64,000 nucleotides of DNA from Streptomyces fulvorobeus. Its GTDB lineage: Bacteria > Actinomycetota > Actinomycetes > Streptomycetales > Streptomycetaceae. Below are positions 19,185 to 29,596 of this stretch, one piece after another. Where the stretch lies: positions 186,001 to 250,000 of the forward strand of contig NZ_BLWC01000001.1 in NCBI RefSeq assembly GCF_013167895.1, given 5' to 3'. The notes beneath the pieces were generated by a model. It saw nothing but the letters and a program-made list of their open reading frames with translations, was not told where the DNA came from and did not search any database. The stretch's first letter is position 1. The number at the start of each line of letters is the position of its first letter. The translations under genes were made by a program, and so were the position numbers.

Positions 19185-19484
19185 TCAGTGCCGGTCGGTC
19201 CGGCCCCGGGCGTAGCGCCGCGTCCGTTCGTATCCGAGGAGCTGGCCCTCGGCGTCGAGAGCGACGTGGTACGACGCCATCACGCTCATCGTGTCGGGGA
19301 CCTTCTCCACTTCGAGGACTTCCACGTCGGCCGACCAGCCGTCGTCGGACGCCTTCACCGCCGATACGGAGTGCGGTTCGCATCTCAGAAGTTCCGCCAG
19401 CTGGGCGGAGGCCCGGCTCATGGCCGTGGCGATGTCGATGCGTTTTCCGGATGCCTTGCCTTGTTCGTCGTCAGTCGCGTCCAT
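19185..19484 (-). CDS. gvpO: Gas vesicle protein GvpO
   Basis: A 99-residue protein matching GvpO: an acidic/lysine N-terminus, then AMSRASAQLAELLRCEPHSV, GWSADVEVLEVEKVPDTM, SYHVALDAEGQLLGYERTRR, YARG. Length and ends are normal, so the gene looks intact. The ATG at 19484 has only a weak GGCGGG upstream. In Streptomyces gvpO usually begins the cluster and is followed by gvpA; here gvpA is missing and a truncated gvpF/L follows after about 40 bp. Its retention may be recent-decay chance or a second role. Confidence 0.88.
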   Translation of the reverse strand: MDATDDEQGKASGKRIDIATAMSRASAQLAELLRCEPHSVSAVKASDDGWSADVEVLEVEKVPDTMSVMASYHVALDAEGQLLGYERTRRYARGRTDRH

Positions 19485-19645
19485 GTTCCCGCCTGTGTGC
19501 CTCGCAGTTCGGCTGCACTCCGTCGCCCTGCACGGCGACTGACATTCGCGCGCGCCCGGCACTTCCGAACGTATGCGTGACTCATTCGGGACGGGCCGGA
19601 TCGGGGACCTCTCCGGCCAGGAAACGCGGACTCGGCGGGATGCCG

Positions 19646-20062
19646 TCATCGCGGTGCGCACGCTGGGCACAACCCGCGATAGGTGACGTCGGCCGTGTCG
19701 ACCGTGAAGCCGAACCGCTCCTCCGCCGGGAGAGCCGCCAGCGGGTCGCCGGTCGGGTGGACATCGCGGATGGTGCCGCACCCGGAGCAGACCAGGTGCT
19801 GGTGGGCCCGGTGCGCGTTGGGGTCGTAACGCCTGGCGCGCCCGTCGGTGGAGACCTCCACGACCTCGCCGAGCGCGACCAGTTCCCCCAGGGCGTTGTA
19901 GACGGTCGCCCTGGAGATCTCCGGCAGCCGCCTGACCGCGCGGGCGTGGACCTCGTCGGCGGTCAGGTGGACGTGGTCGCCGTCGAGTACCTCGGCGACG
20001 ACACGCCGCTGGGAGGTCATCCGCCAGCCACGCCCTCGGAGTCGCTCAAGCAGCCCGCTCAT
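19646..20062 (-). CDS. Fur-family regulator (FurA/CatR type) divergent from katG
   Basis: A 138-residue Fur-family repressor. The N-terminal winged helix reads RMTSQRRVVAEVLDGD and ISRATVYNALGELVALGEV. The C-terminal dimerisation/metal domain has HQHLVCSGCGTIRDVH and ends CPACAPR, giving the two CxxC pairs of the structural zinc site. Family members beside catalase-peroxidase genes sense iron or peroxide and repress katG and themselves. AGGTG precedes the ATG at 20062. The 298-bp divergent spacer carries the katG promoter. Known Streptomyces furA-catC and furS-cpeB pairs are described as co-directional operons; here the pair is divergent. Confidence 0.88.
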   Translation of the reverse strand: MSGLLERLRGRGWRMTSQRRVVAEVLDGDHVHLTADEVHARAVRRLPEISRATVYNALGELVALGEVVEVSTDGRARRYDPNAHRAHQHLVCSGCGTIRDVHPTGDPLAALPAEERFGFTVDTADVTYRGLCPACAPR

Positions 20063-20157
20063 ATCGGTTCACCTATTCACATTTGGCGGGTATGCCCGAT
20101 TTGACGGGCGCTCATCCCCGCATCCGGCTTCCAAAGGGGGAAGGCTTGGTTCGCTTC

Positions 20158-20185
20158 TTGACTTGGATTCTGTCCATTGTAGGAT
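20158..20185 (+). promoter_or_regulatory. katG promoter with embedded Fur-type site
   Basis: TTGACT (20158-20163) and TAGGAT (20180-20185) are separated by 16 bp, a good housekeeping-sigma promoter. The spacer contains TGGA-N5-TCCA, an inverted repeat within TTGGATTCTGTCCATTG. This resembles the A/T-rich operator that overlaps FurA-type promoters, so a bound repressor would block polymerase. The leader to the katG start is about 170 nt. Confidence 0.65.
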
Positions 20186-20327
20186 CGGCTACGGCAATAG
20201 CCAAGGGACAGGAAGAAGACCGTGGCCACCACGAGGTCGGGGCGATCGCTTCCGGGACGCGTGCTCGCGTGGGCCACCTCTCCACCGTGGTCTGTCCTGC
20301 GGCTGTTGCACCGCCCGCTGTTCCTGA

Positions 20328-22592
<2,265 letters not shown>

Positions 22593-22697
22593 CCGACCGT
22601 GGCGCCCGGGTCGGCCTCGCGGCCGGCCCGGGCGTTCGGCTGTCCGGAACACGGAATCGGCCTCGCCCACCCGGTGACGGGGCGTCAGGGGATCGGC

Positions 22698-22997
22698 TCA
22701 GCCACGGGGAAGCCCCCGGCCGCCCGCCCGCAGGGGCGCCGGCCCGGTGCTGGCCCGCACGATCAGCTCCACGGGGATGACCGCACGGACGCCGTCGGGT
22801 GCCCGGCGCCCCGCCTCGTGCAGCGCCCGCAGAAGACCGAGCGCCATGTGGTCGTTGGACGCGAACACGGCGGTGGCGTCGGGTTCGCGGGCCGGCTGCC
22901 GACCGAGGGCGTATCCGGAACTCCAGTCGCCGACGAGAGGCTCGGGCACGCACGCCTCCCGCAACGGGCGCACTCGTGCGGTTGCGGCTCGGCGCCC
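22698..22997 (-). pseudogene. Decayed LacI-family regulator fragment
   Basis: The frame reads the C-terminal part of a LacI sensor domain: VPEPLVGDWSSGYALGR, EPDATAVFASNDHMALGLLR, ALHEAGRRAPDGV, then abruptly IPVELIVRAST. In intact homologues about 60 residues (the GFDD...PPLTTVRQ segment) lie between the last two blocks, so an internal deletion is clear. The helix-turn-helix and N-terminal half are absent upstream. It lies just downstream of katG on the opposite strand. Confidence 0.75.
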
Positions 22998-23563
22998 CGC
23001 ACATGAGGAGCCCCGCTCGCGGGCCCGTCGAGCGCCTGGTTCATCGCGAGCGGCGAGCAGGCGGGCCGATCTGACGGAGGAGCGGTACCGGCTTCCGCGC
23101 GGCACTCCCCCACCTCATCTCTGCCGCGGCGCCGCAACCCCCTCGGACGGCCACTCGCGCCCAAAACGCTGCGCCAACTGGTGCTTGCACCACGGCGAGT
23201 TGCTCTGCGAGACCTTCCTCGGGGCACGCCCGGTCGGCGCGGGTCGGCCGCCGAGATCCCGGGAAGCGATCGGCACCGGGTGGTCAGCTGCGGGCCACCG
23301 ACGCCTGGTGGCGTAACGTATCAGTTCACACACACAGCGTGACAGCCGTGGCCCGTACGCCCGTTGCACACGGCCGTTGGGTCACATCTGCCGAGTATTT
23401 CCGTACGCCTTCGCAAACAGACCCGCACGAGGACGAGTTGAGCGGCCGGACCGGTCCCCAGTGGCGCCCGTACGGGTGCTGGATGTACATGACGGTAAAC
23501 ACCGGGCGTTCAACATGGGTAGCATCCGGCAGCAATCCCCCTATACAAGGAGTGTGGACCACC
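22998..23563. other. Intergenic region between the lacI remnant and the coiled-coil/winged-helix gene
   Basis: About 565 bp with no convincing gene. The first 200 bp may be further decayed lacI sequence, but I cannot align it by eye. The last 150 bp is less GC-rich and should hold the promoter of the gene at 23564; AAGGAG near 23547-23552 is its ribosome site. Confidence 0.4.
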
Positions 23564-24370
23564 GTGGCCGACAGGCTGGAAGACACCGACCCGCAGAGCG
23601 TGCAGCGCACGTATGCCGAGCGTTTCGCCGCAGACCTCGCGGCCAACCGCTCGGAGCAGGGCGAAATCACCGCGCAGCTCGCGAAGTTGCAGACGCGGTT
23701 GGAGCAGCTGCAGAAGGACGAGGGCTGGCTGTCGGGCATGCAGGGCTCGCTGCCGACCAGCGCCCCCCTGACCGAGACGGCTCAGGACGCCAAGGCCGTC
23801 CCGCAGCCGCGTTCGGCCAAGGGCGCCCGAGCGAAGTCGGCACAGCCGAAGGCCGGGGTGTCGAAGGCCGCGCAGCCGAAGGCCGCCGCGTCCAAGACCG
23901 CCCCGTCCAAGGCCGCACCGTCCAAGGCCGCACCGAAGACCGCGTCCTCCGTGACCGAGCAGCCGAAGGCCGCCGCCAGGAAGCCCGCCGCCGGCGACAG
24001 GACCACCTCGCGCAGGACGGCCACGAAGACCGACGCCGCAGACGCGGTCGCGGTGAAGTCCCCGGAGACCGCCGGCTCGAAGAACACCGAGACCCCGCTG
24101 CACCAGCTCCTTCGTGAGTTCCTGCCCGCCGGGGAACCGCGTCTGGTGCGCGAGGTGCACGCGGATCTGGAGAAGGCGCACCCCGACCGCAAGACGTCCG
24201 CCCAGGTGGTGCGCAACAGCCTGGAGACACTGGTCAAGCGGGGTGTCATCAGCAAGGAGATCCAGAAGGGATCGGCCATGTACACAGCGCCCAAGCCGGC
24301 CCCGGGCTCCGAGGCGCCCGACAAGGCGGCTGACACTGCCGCAGCCGCAGCCGTGCCCTCGGAAGCCTGA
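23564..24370 (+). CDS. Coiled-coil protein with Lys/Ala/Pro-rich linker and C-terminal winged helix
   Basis: 268 residues in three parts. Residues about 8-55 form a coiled coil (ANRSEQGEITAQLAKLQTRL). About 75-165 is a histone-H1-like linker built from repeats such as QPKAAASKTAPSKAAPSKAA. About 175-245 is a winged-helix-like region (PLHQLLREFLPAGEPRLVRE, VVRNSLETLVKRGVISKE). Proteins of this layout recur in Streptomyces, often in several copies, without assigned function; DNA binding is inferred. The GTG at 23564 is used because AAGGAG lies 11 nt upstream; the frame is open for 75 more codons but lacks another site. Confidence 0.8.
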   Translation: MADRLEDTDPQSVQRTYAERFAADLAANRSEQGEITAQLAKLQTRLEQLQKDEGWLSGMQGSLPTSAPLTETAQDAKAVPQPRSAKGARAKSAQPKAGVSKAAQPKAAASKTAPSKAAPSKAAPKTASSVTEQPKAAARKPAAGDRTTSRRTATKTDAADAVAVKSPETAGSKNTETPLHQLLREFLPAGEPRLVREVHADLEKAHPDRKTSAQVVRNSLETLVKRGVISKEIQKGSAMYTAPKPAPGSEAPDKAADTAAAAAVPSEA

Positions 24371-24482
24371 CCCCCGAAGGACACAACCGCCGCCGCGCCG
24401 CCGGCGCACACCCTGGCCGCTCCCCGGTGCACCCCGACCGGGCGGCGCAAAGGGCGGCGCGGAGGGCGGCGTGGTTCGGCCG

Positions 24483-25514
24483 TCAGTGCGGCAGGTCGAC
24501 CGACAGCTGCGGGGCCAGGGACCGCAGGAAGTCCTCGGCGTCGAACATGGCACCGGCCGATGCGACCCCCGCCGTACGCGTGCGTCCGGCCATCATGCGG
24601 TGGACGGCCTCCACCGCCAGGGGCGCGGTGATCGCGTAGATGTCCTGGCCGTGAGCCGTGGCACGACGTTCGACACCCCCGGCGCGGACCCGCACGTCGA
24701 CGACGAACATCTGGTCCGACCGTCCCTGCTCGTCGACCGCCTCCGGTACCGGTGTCTCCTGCGCGGCCAGGTCCCTCGCAGCCTCGACAGCCATGTGGGT
24801 GCGGACCTCGGACACGGCCAAGTGGCTCGGGATGGTGACGACATCGGCCATGGTGAACTCGGAGACCACCCTGCGCCGGCCCAGCGGCTCCGGGAAGAGC
24901 CAGTCCCGCTCCGACACCTCGTCGTCGTGGTACCGCAGCGCACCGTCCGCGAAGCGCACCCGACGCCCCGCCCGGCGCTCGTGGGACACCCGGCCGGCCA
25001 CCCTCGTCCCCGCCGTGGGACGCCAGCTCGTCAATCCGTAGGCGATGTCGGCCATTTCACCCGCCATCCACTCCCCCATGGCCGCGGTCACCAGCAGATC
25101 ACCCAGACCTCCGTAGAAGGCCATCGCCGGCACCACGGGCACGGCCGCCTTCCGGGCCGCTTCCGCGTAGTCGGCGAACATCGCCGCGTTCGCCTCGATC
25201 TCCGCCGCGACATCGACGTACGGGATACCCGCGCGCAGAGCCGCCTCGACGACCGGCCCGGCCGTCACCGCGAAGGGTCCCGCGCAGTTGATGACGGCCG
25301 CCGCGCCGTGAAGGGCCCGGTCGAGGGAGCCGGGGTCGTCCGCGGCGGCCGGGCGCACGGCCGCATCCGGCCACTGGACCGCCAGTTCCGCCAGCCGGGC
25401 CGCGTTGCGCCCGGAGAGGACGGTGGCGATGCCTCGCCGGTGGAGCTCGGCGACGACGAAGCGACCCGTGTGACCCGTCGCACCGTAAACCACCACTGCA
25501 GCCTCCGAGCTCAT
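24483..25514 (-). CDS. Saccharopine-dehydrogenase-like NAD(P)-binding protein
   Basis: A 343-residue Rossmann-fold protein of the trans-acting enoyl reductase/saccharopine dehydrogenase-like group. The dinucleotide-binding loop is VVYGATGHTGRFVVAEL near the N-terminus. GRNAARLAEL and AAVINCAGPFAVTAGPVVEAAL are typical of this group. AEIEANAAMFADYAEAARK and AMAFYGGLGDLL precede a C-terminal substrate domain. It is cytoplasmic and the substrate is unknown. The ATG at 25514 has GGGGAA upstream. It is divergent from the GlxA-type regulator at 25614 with only 99 bp between, so that regulator may control it. Confidence 0.85.
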   Translation of the reverse strand: MSSEAAVVVYGATGHTGRFVVAELHRRGIATVLSGRNAARLAELAVQWPDAAVRPAAADDPGSLDRALHGAAAVINCAGPFAVTAGPVVEAALRAGIPYVDVAAEIEANAAMFADYAEAARKAAVPVVPAMAFYGGLGDLLVTAAMGEWMAGEMADIAYGLTSWRPTAGTRVAGRVSHERRAGRRVRFADGALRYHDDEVSERDWLFPEPLGRRRVVSEFTMADVVTIPSHLAVSEVRTHMAVEAARDLAAQETPVPEAVDEQGRSDQMFVVDVRVRAGGVERRATAHGQDIYAITAPLAVEAVHRMMAGRTRTAGVASAGAMFDAEDFLRSLAPQLSVDLPH

Positions 25515-25600
25515 CGCCGTTCCCCGTTCTCGTCGTCGTGATGAGTGAAGTCTCTGCTCAGCCGGTGCCGGAGCGTGATGGTCCGGAAGGACAGCACCCG

Positions 25601-25613
25601 TACACTTTCGGAC
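25601..25613 (+). promoter_or_regulatory. -10 element suggesting a leaderless start for the GlxA-type gene
   Basis: TACACT at 25601-25606 lies 7 nt before the ATG at 25614, which would place the transcription start at or next to the A of ATG. No ribosome site is visible there. The -35 region is weak. Leaderless mRNAs are common in Streptomyces. Confidence 0.4.
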
Positions 25614-26561
25614 ATGGCAACTGTCGCGCTGCTGACCGCCGGTCATCTGCTGCACTTCGAGCTGGCGGTGGCCTACGAGATCTTCGGCAACCCGCCTCGT
25701 GAGGCCGCGGGCGGCTGGTACGACGTGTTGCTCTGCGGGCCGGGACCGGTGCGGGTGGGCCCGTTCGTGGTGGAGCCCGACCACGGGCTTGAGCGCGCGG
25801 TGGGCGCCGACACGGTGATCGTGCCCGCGTGCGCCGACATCGACGATCCGCCACCGGACGAGTTGATCGAAGCCGTGCGCGCGGCTCACGCGTCCGGGGC
25901 GCGGGTGGCGTCCCTGTGCACAGGAGCCTTCGTGCTCGGCGCCGCGGGTCTGCTCGACGGGCGGCGGGCGACCACTCACTGGGCCCACGCCGCGGAGTTG
26001 AGTGCCCGCTGTCCACGGGCCGTCGTCGACCCGGACGTGCTCTACACGGACAACGGCAGCGTGCTCACGGCGGCGGGCAAAGCCGCCGCCGTCGACCTCT
26101 GCCTCCACCTGGTGCACCTCGACCACGGCGCCGCCATCGCCAACTCCGTCGCCCGCCGGCTCGTCATGGCGCCCCATCGTCCGGGCGGGCAGGCCCAGTT
26201 CGTGGCCACGCCCGTCCAGGTGAGCGGAGAGCACATGCTCACCAGCCTGCTGGCCTGGGTACAGCAACGGCTCGACCAGCCGCTCACGGTGACCGACATG
26301 GCGCGGAAGGCGAACACGAGCCCGCGCAACCTCGGGCGGCAGTTCCGGTCGGTGATCGGGCAGTCGCCGATCGAGTGGCTCCTGATCCAGCGCGTACGCC
26401 GCGCGCAGGAGTTGCTGGAGGCCACGGACAAGAGCGTCGAGGCGGTTGCCGCCGCTACCGGTATGGGCACCGCCACGACGCTCCGGCGGCAGTTCAAACG
26501 GATCGTCGGGGTCCCGCCCGACACCTACCGGCGCTCGTTCCGCGCCGCAGGGCCCGCCTGA
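25614..26561 (+). CDS. GlxA-family AraC-type transcriptional regulator
   Basis: A 315-residue regulator with an N-terminal DJ-1/PfpI-like domain (about 1-185; HLLHFELAVAYEIFG, and VASLCTGAFVLGAAGLLDG, where the Cys sits in the nucleophile-elbow position). A C-terminal AraC double helix-turn-helix follows (about 215-310; TVTDMARKANTSPRNLGRQF, ATGMGTATTLRRQFKRIVGV). The start is set by family length and the possible leaderless promoter; the frame is open a little further upstream without a ribosome site. It probably controls the divergent oxidoreductase gene or itself, in response to an unknown small molecule. Confidence 0.9.
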   Translation: MATVALLTAGHLLHFELAVAYEIFGNPPREAAGGWYDVLLCGPGPVRVGPFVVEPDHGLERAVGADTVIVPACADIDDPPPDELIEAVRAAHASGARVASLCTGAFVLGAAGLLDGRRATTHWAHAAELSARCPRAVVDPDVLYTDNGSVLTAAGKAAAVDLCLHLVHLDHGAAIANSVARRLVMAPHRPGGQAQFVATPVQVSGEHMLTSLLAWVQQRLDQPLTVTDMARKANTSPRNLGRQFRSVIGQSPIEWLLIQRVRRAQELLEATDKSVEAVAAATGMGTATTLRRQFKRIVGVPPDTYRRSFRAAGPA

Positions 26562-26745
26562 CCGGTGCGGGCCCTCGCGGTCCCCGAGAAATGCGCGGCG
26601 CTCTGGTGGTTCGGCATGCGGGACCACTGCGTCGTGGGAGACGGTGAGCACAGCCCCGTGCCGGAGGCCGCGCTTCGCGTGCCCTTCGGCTCCCTCGGGG
26701 TGATCCGTTCCACCAGGTGCTCCGGCACCACTGAGGAGATGCTCC

Positions 26746-27177
26746 ATGAACTGGACCCTTGAGGTCATCCCGGTCCCCGTCACCGATATGGACCGCGCGA
26801 AGGAGTTCTACGCGGACAAGGCCGGCTTCACCGTGGACCTCGACGACGAGGTGGCGCCGGGGATGCGCGTCATCCAGCTGACCCCGCCCGGCTCACGCTG
26901 CTCCATCGCGATGCTCGCGGGCATGCCCGCGGCTCCCGGCATGAAGGAGATGACACCCGGCACGCTGCAGGGACTCCAGCTGTGTGTCACGGACATCGAG
27001 GCGGCCCGCGCTGAGCTGGTGGGCCGAGGCGTCGACGTCTCCCCCGTACGCCATGTCGGCGCCACGGGCTGGGAGGACGGCAAGGGCGAGACGTGGAACT
27101 CGTTCATGTCCTTCGAGGACCCGGACGGCAACGGCTGGGTCGTCCAGGAAGCCCCGTCGGAGCTCTCGGAGCGCTGA
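26746..27177 (+). CDS. VOC-superfamily (glyoxalase/bleomycin-resistance-like) protein
   Basis: A 143-residue vicinal-oxygen-chelate protein with paired beta-alpha-beta modules: VIPVPVTDMDRAKEFYADKA in the first, LQLCVTDIEAARAELVGRGV and FMSFEDPDGNGWVVQE in the second. Family members bind a metal and act as lyases, dioxygenases or antibiotic-binding proteins; the function here is not deducible. GAGGAG precedes the ATG at 26746. Confidence 0.88.
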   Translation: MNWTLEVIPVPVTDMDRAKEFYADKAGFTVDLDDEVAPGMRVIQLTPPGSRCSIAMLAGMPAAPGMKEMTPGTLQGLQLCVTDIEAARAELVGRGVDVSPVRHVGATGWEDGKGETWNSFMSFEDPDGNGWVVQEAPSELSER

Positions 27178-27210
27178 GCCGGCCGGGCCCTGCCGGCACC
27201 CGGGCCCGCC

Positions 27211-27234
27211 CGTACGGCCGTACGGCCGTACGGC
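27211..27234. repeat. Three tandem copies of an 8-bp unit upstream of the hexapeptide protein gene
   Basis: The unit CGTACGGC occurs three times back to back, and GCCGTACGGC within it is a palindrome. It ends 11 bp before the ATG at 27246, so it lies in the ribosome-binding/leader region and could be a regulatory repeat or simple slippage. Confidence 0.6.
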
Positions 27235-27245
27235 AGGATCGGGGG

Positions 27246-27848
27246 ATGCTGATCACTCATGAAGGCCGTTCTCCGGCGGTCCACCCCACCGCCTATGTCG
27301 CTCCGACCGCCACCCTGTGCGGTGACGTGAGGGTGGGGCCGGGATGCCGCGTGCTCTTCGGGGCCGTTCTCACCGCCGAGGGCGGGCCGGTGGAGGTGGG
27401 TGAGGGCAGCATCGTCATGGAGAACGCGGTCCTGCGCGGCACCCGGCGCGATCCGCTGGTACTCGGGCGGCACGTCCTGGTGGGACCCACCTCCTGTCTG
27501 ACCGGCTGCCGGGTCGAGGACGAGGTGTTCCTCGCCACCGGCAGCCGGGTGTTCAACGGAGCCCGGATCGGGACCAGGGCCGAAGTACGGATCAACGGCG
27601 TCGTGCACCTGCGCACCGTCCTGCCCGCCGATGCCATGGTCCCGATCGGCTGGGTCGCGGTCGGTGATCCGGCGCGGATCCTCCCGCCGGACGACCACGC
27701 CGGGATCTGGGAGGTGCAGAAGGACCTGGACTTCCCCGGCTACGTGTTCGGGCTGGAGCGCCCGGGCGACGGCGAGAGCCTGATGCCGGCGATCTCCGAA
27801 CGCTTCGGCCGTGCTCTCGGGCGCCATGGCGACGACAGGCAGATCTGA
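27246..27848 (+). CDS. Gamma-carbonic-anhydrase-like left-handed beta-helix (hexapeptide) protein
   Basis: A 200-residue protein with hexapeptide repeats: AYVAPTATLCGDVRVGPGCR, VEVGEGSIVMENAVLRG, LVLGRHVLVGPTSCLTGCRV. This forms a trimeric left-handed beta-helix. The pattern is close to gamma-class carbonic anhydrases and YrdA/PaaY-like proteins, with a C-terminal helical extension. Metal-binding histidines are only partly in place (GRHVLVG), so enzymatic activity is not assured. The ribosome site is weak. It lies directly behind the VOC gene. Confidence 0.85.
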   Translation: MLITHEGRSPAVHPTAYVAPTATLCGDVRVGPGCRVLFGAVLTAEGGPVEVGEGSIVMENAVLRGTRRDPLVLGRHVLVGPTSCLTGCRVEDEVFLATGSRVFNGARIGTRAEVRINGVVHLRTVLPADAMVPIGWVAVGDPARILPPDDHAGIWEVQKDLDFPGYVFGLERPGDGESLMPAISERFGRALGRHGDDRQI

Positions 27849-27949
27849 GACCACCGCCGCCTCCTCATGCGTAAAGTGGGTAAAATCACCCAAAGGGCCC
27901 ATTGACCCTCCGTTCGCGCTTCCGCCCGCATCGAGGAGGAAAGCCGCTC

Positions 27950-28380
27950 ATGGATCCGTGGCTGATCTGGCTGATCGTCGCGGCGGTACTGGCCGTGGCG
28001 GAGATCGTCACGCTCACCGCCGCGCTCGGCATGCTGGGCGGGGCGGCGCTGGTCACGGCGGTGTTCGCAGCGGCCGGGCTGCCGCTGCCCCCGCAGTTCG
28101 TCGTGTTCACGATCGCCGCCGCAGCCGGACTGCTGTTCCTGCGTCCCGTCGCGCTGCGCCGTCTCGTCAAGCCCCAGACGGAGCGATTCGGCGTCGACGC
28201 GCTGATCGGCAGCACCGCCCAGGTGCTCTCCGAGGTGACGGGCCGGGGCGGCAGGGTCCGCATCGGTGGCGAGGAATGGACGGCCCGCGCCTATGACGAG
28301 ACGCTGGTCATTCCCCGGGCACGACCGTCGACGTCATAGAGATAAGCGGTGCCACCGCGCTCGTCTACCCCCGGGAGTGA
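27950..28380 (+). CDS. NfeD-like membrane protein (one-base frameshift near the C-terminus)
   Basis: Two to three membrane segments (WLIWLIVAAVLAVAEIVTL, LPPQFVVFTIAAAAGLLFL) precede a small C-terminal OB-fold domain (ALIGSTAQVLSEVTGRGGRV). NfeD proteins work with SPFH/stomatin proteins, and one follows 3 bp later. As sequenced the frame ends at 28339 with ARPSTS. One extra C in the run 28313-28316 restores the family ending (LVIPPGTTVDVIEISGATAL) and a stop at 28380, just before the next gene. GAGGAGG precedes the ATG at 27950. Confidence 0.87.
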
Positions 28381-28383
28381 ATC

Positions 28384-29424
28384 GTGGAAGTCTCGGCTCT
28401 CCTCATCGCCTGCCTGATCGTCGCGGTCATCGCGGTCTTCACCGTGCTGCGGGCCGTCCGCATCGTGCCCCAGGCACGCGCGCGCAACGTCGAGCGACTC
28501 GGCCGCTACCACCGCACCCTGCAACCCGGCCTCAACCTCGTCGTCCCCTACATCGACCGTGTCCATCCACCCATCGACCTGCGGGAACAGGTCGTCTCCT
28601 TCCGGCCCCAGCCGGTCATCACCGAGGACAACCTCGTCGTCGAGATCGACACCGTCATCTACTTCCAGGTCACCGACCCGCGGGCCGCCGCCTACGAGAT
28701 CGCCAACTTCCTCCAGGCGGTCGAGCAACTGACCGTCACCACGCTGCGCAACGTCGTCGGATCGATGGACCTGGAGCAGACCCTCACCTCGCGCGACACC
28801 ATCAACAGCCAGCTCCGCGGCGTACTCGACGAGGCCACCGGCAAGTGGGGGCTCAGGGTCAACCGGGTCGAGATCAAAGCCATCGACCCGCCACAGTCGA
28901 TCAAGGACGCGATGGAGAAGCAGATGCGGGCCGAGCGGGACAAGCGGGCCGCGATCCTCGGTGCCGAGGGACAGCGCCAGGCCCAGATCCTCACGGCCGA
29001 GGGCGACAAGCAGTCGGCCGTGCTGCGGGCCGAGGGCAATCGCACCGCCGAGATCCTCAAGGCCGAGGGACAGTCGCGCGCCATCGACGAGGTATTCCAG
29101 GCCGTGCACCGCAACGATCCCGATCCCAAGCTGCTCGCCTACCAGTACCTCCAGACACTTCCCCAGCTCGCACAGGGGCAGGGCAGCACCTTCTGGGTCA
29201 TCCCGAGTGAGGTCACCTCCGCACTCCAGGGCGTTTCCCGGGCGTTCGGTGAGGCCCTGCCGCCGTCACCGGCCACCCGGGAGCAGACGCCCGACAGCCA
29301 GGCCGGGTACGACACGGCCGACGACACGGCCCGGGCGGCCGAGGCCGCGGCGCAGGCCCTCGCCGACGCGGCGAAGGCCGACGGCGTCACCTCCGGCACC
29401 CTGCCCCTGACGGACCCCCGCTGA
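28384..29424 (+). CDS. SPFH/Band 7 (stomatin/prohibitin-like) membrane protein
   Basis: A 346-residue SPFH protein. One N-terminal membrane anchor (LLIACLIVAVIAVFTVLRAV) is followed by the SPFH domain (VERLGRYHRTLQPGLNLVVP, VEIDTVIYFQVTDPRAAAYE). A coiled-coil tail has AEGxRQAQIL-type repeats (about 190-235), then an Ala/Asp-rich end. Such proteins oligomerise at the membrane and organise microdomains; with NfeD they form a conserved pair. The GTG at 28384 starts 3 bp after the restored nfeD-like stop, so the two are co-translated. Confidence 0.92.
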   Translation: MEVSALLIACLIVAVIAVFTVLRAVRIVPQARARNVERLGRYHRTLQPGLNLVVPYIDRVHPPIDLREQVVSFRPQPVITEDNLVVEIDTVIYFQVTDPRAAAYEIANFLQAVEQLTVTTLRNVVGSMDLEQTLTSRDTINSQLRGVLDEATGKWGLRVNRVEIKAIDPPQSIKDAMEKQMRAERDKRAAILGAEGQRQAQILTAEGDKQSAVLRAEGNRTAEILKAEGQSRAIDEVFQAVHRNDPDPKLLAYQYLQTLPQLAQGQGSTFWVIPSEVTSALQGVSRAFGEALPPSPATREQTPDSQAGYDTADDTARAAEAAAQALADAAKADGVTSGTLPLTDPR

Positions 29425-29596
29425 CCTCGCCCGGTCGGCGGTGGCCCTCACGGCCCGCAGCCGTCCGTCGCGCATCCGCCGGCACCGCCCGTACCGAAAT
29501 CCTCGCGGGGCGGCGTCGGGCGCGCCCGGGAAGCCGGAACGCCCTCGCGCGGACACAGTGGACTGGACGACGGACGTGAACCGAGGCGGAGGCGCC

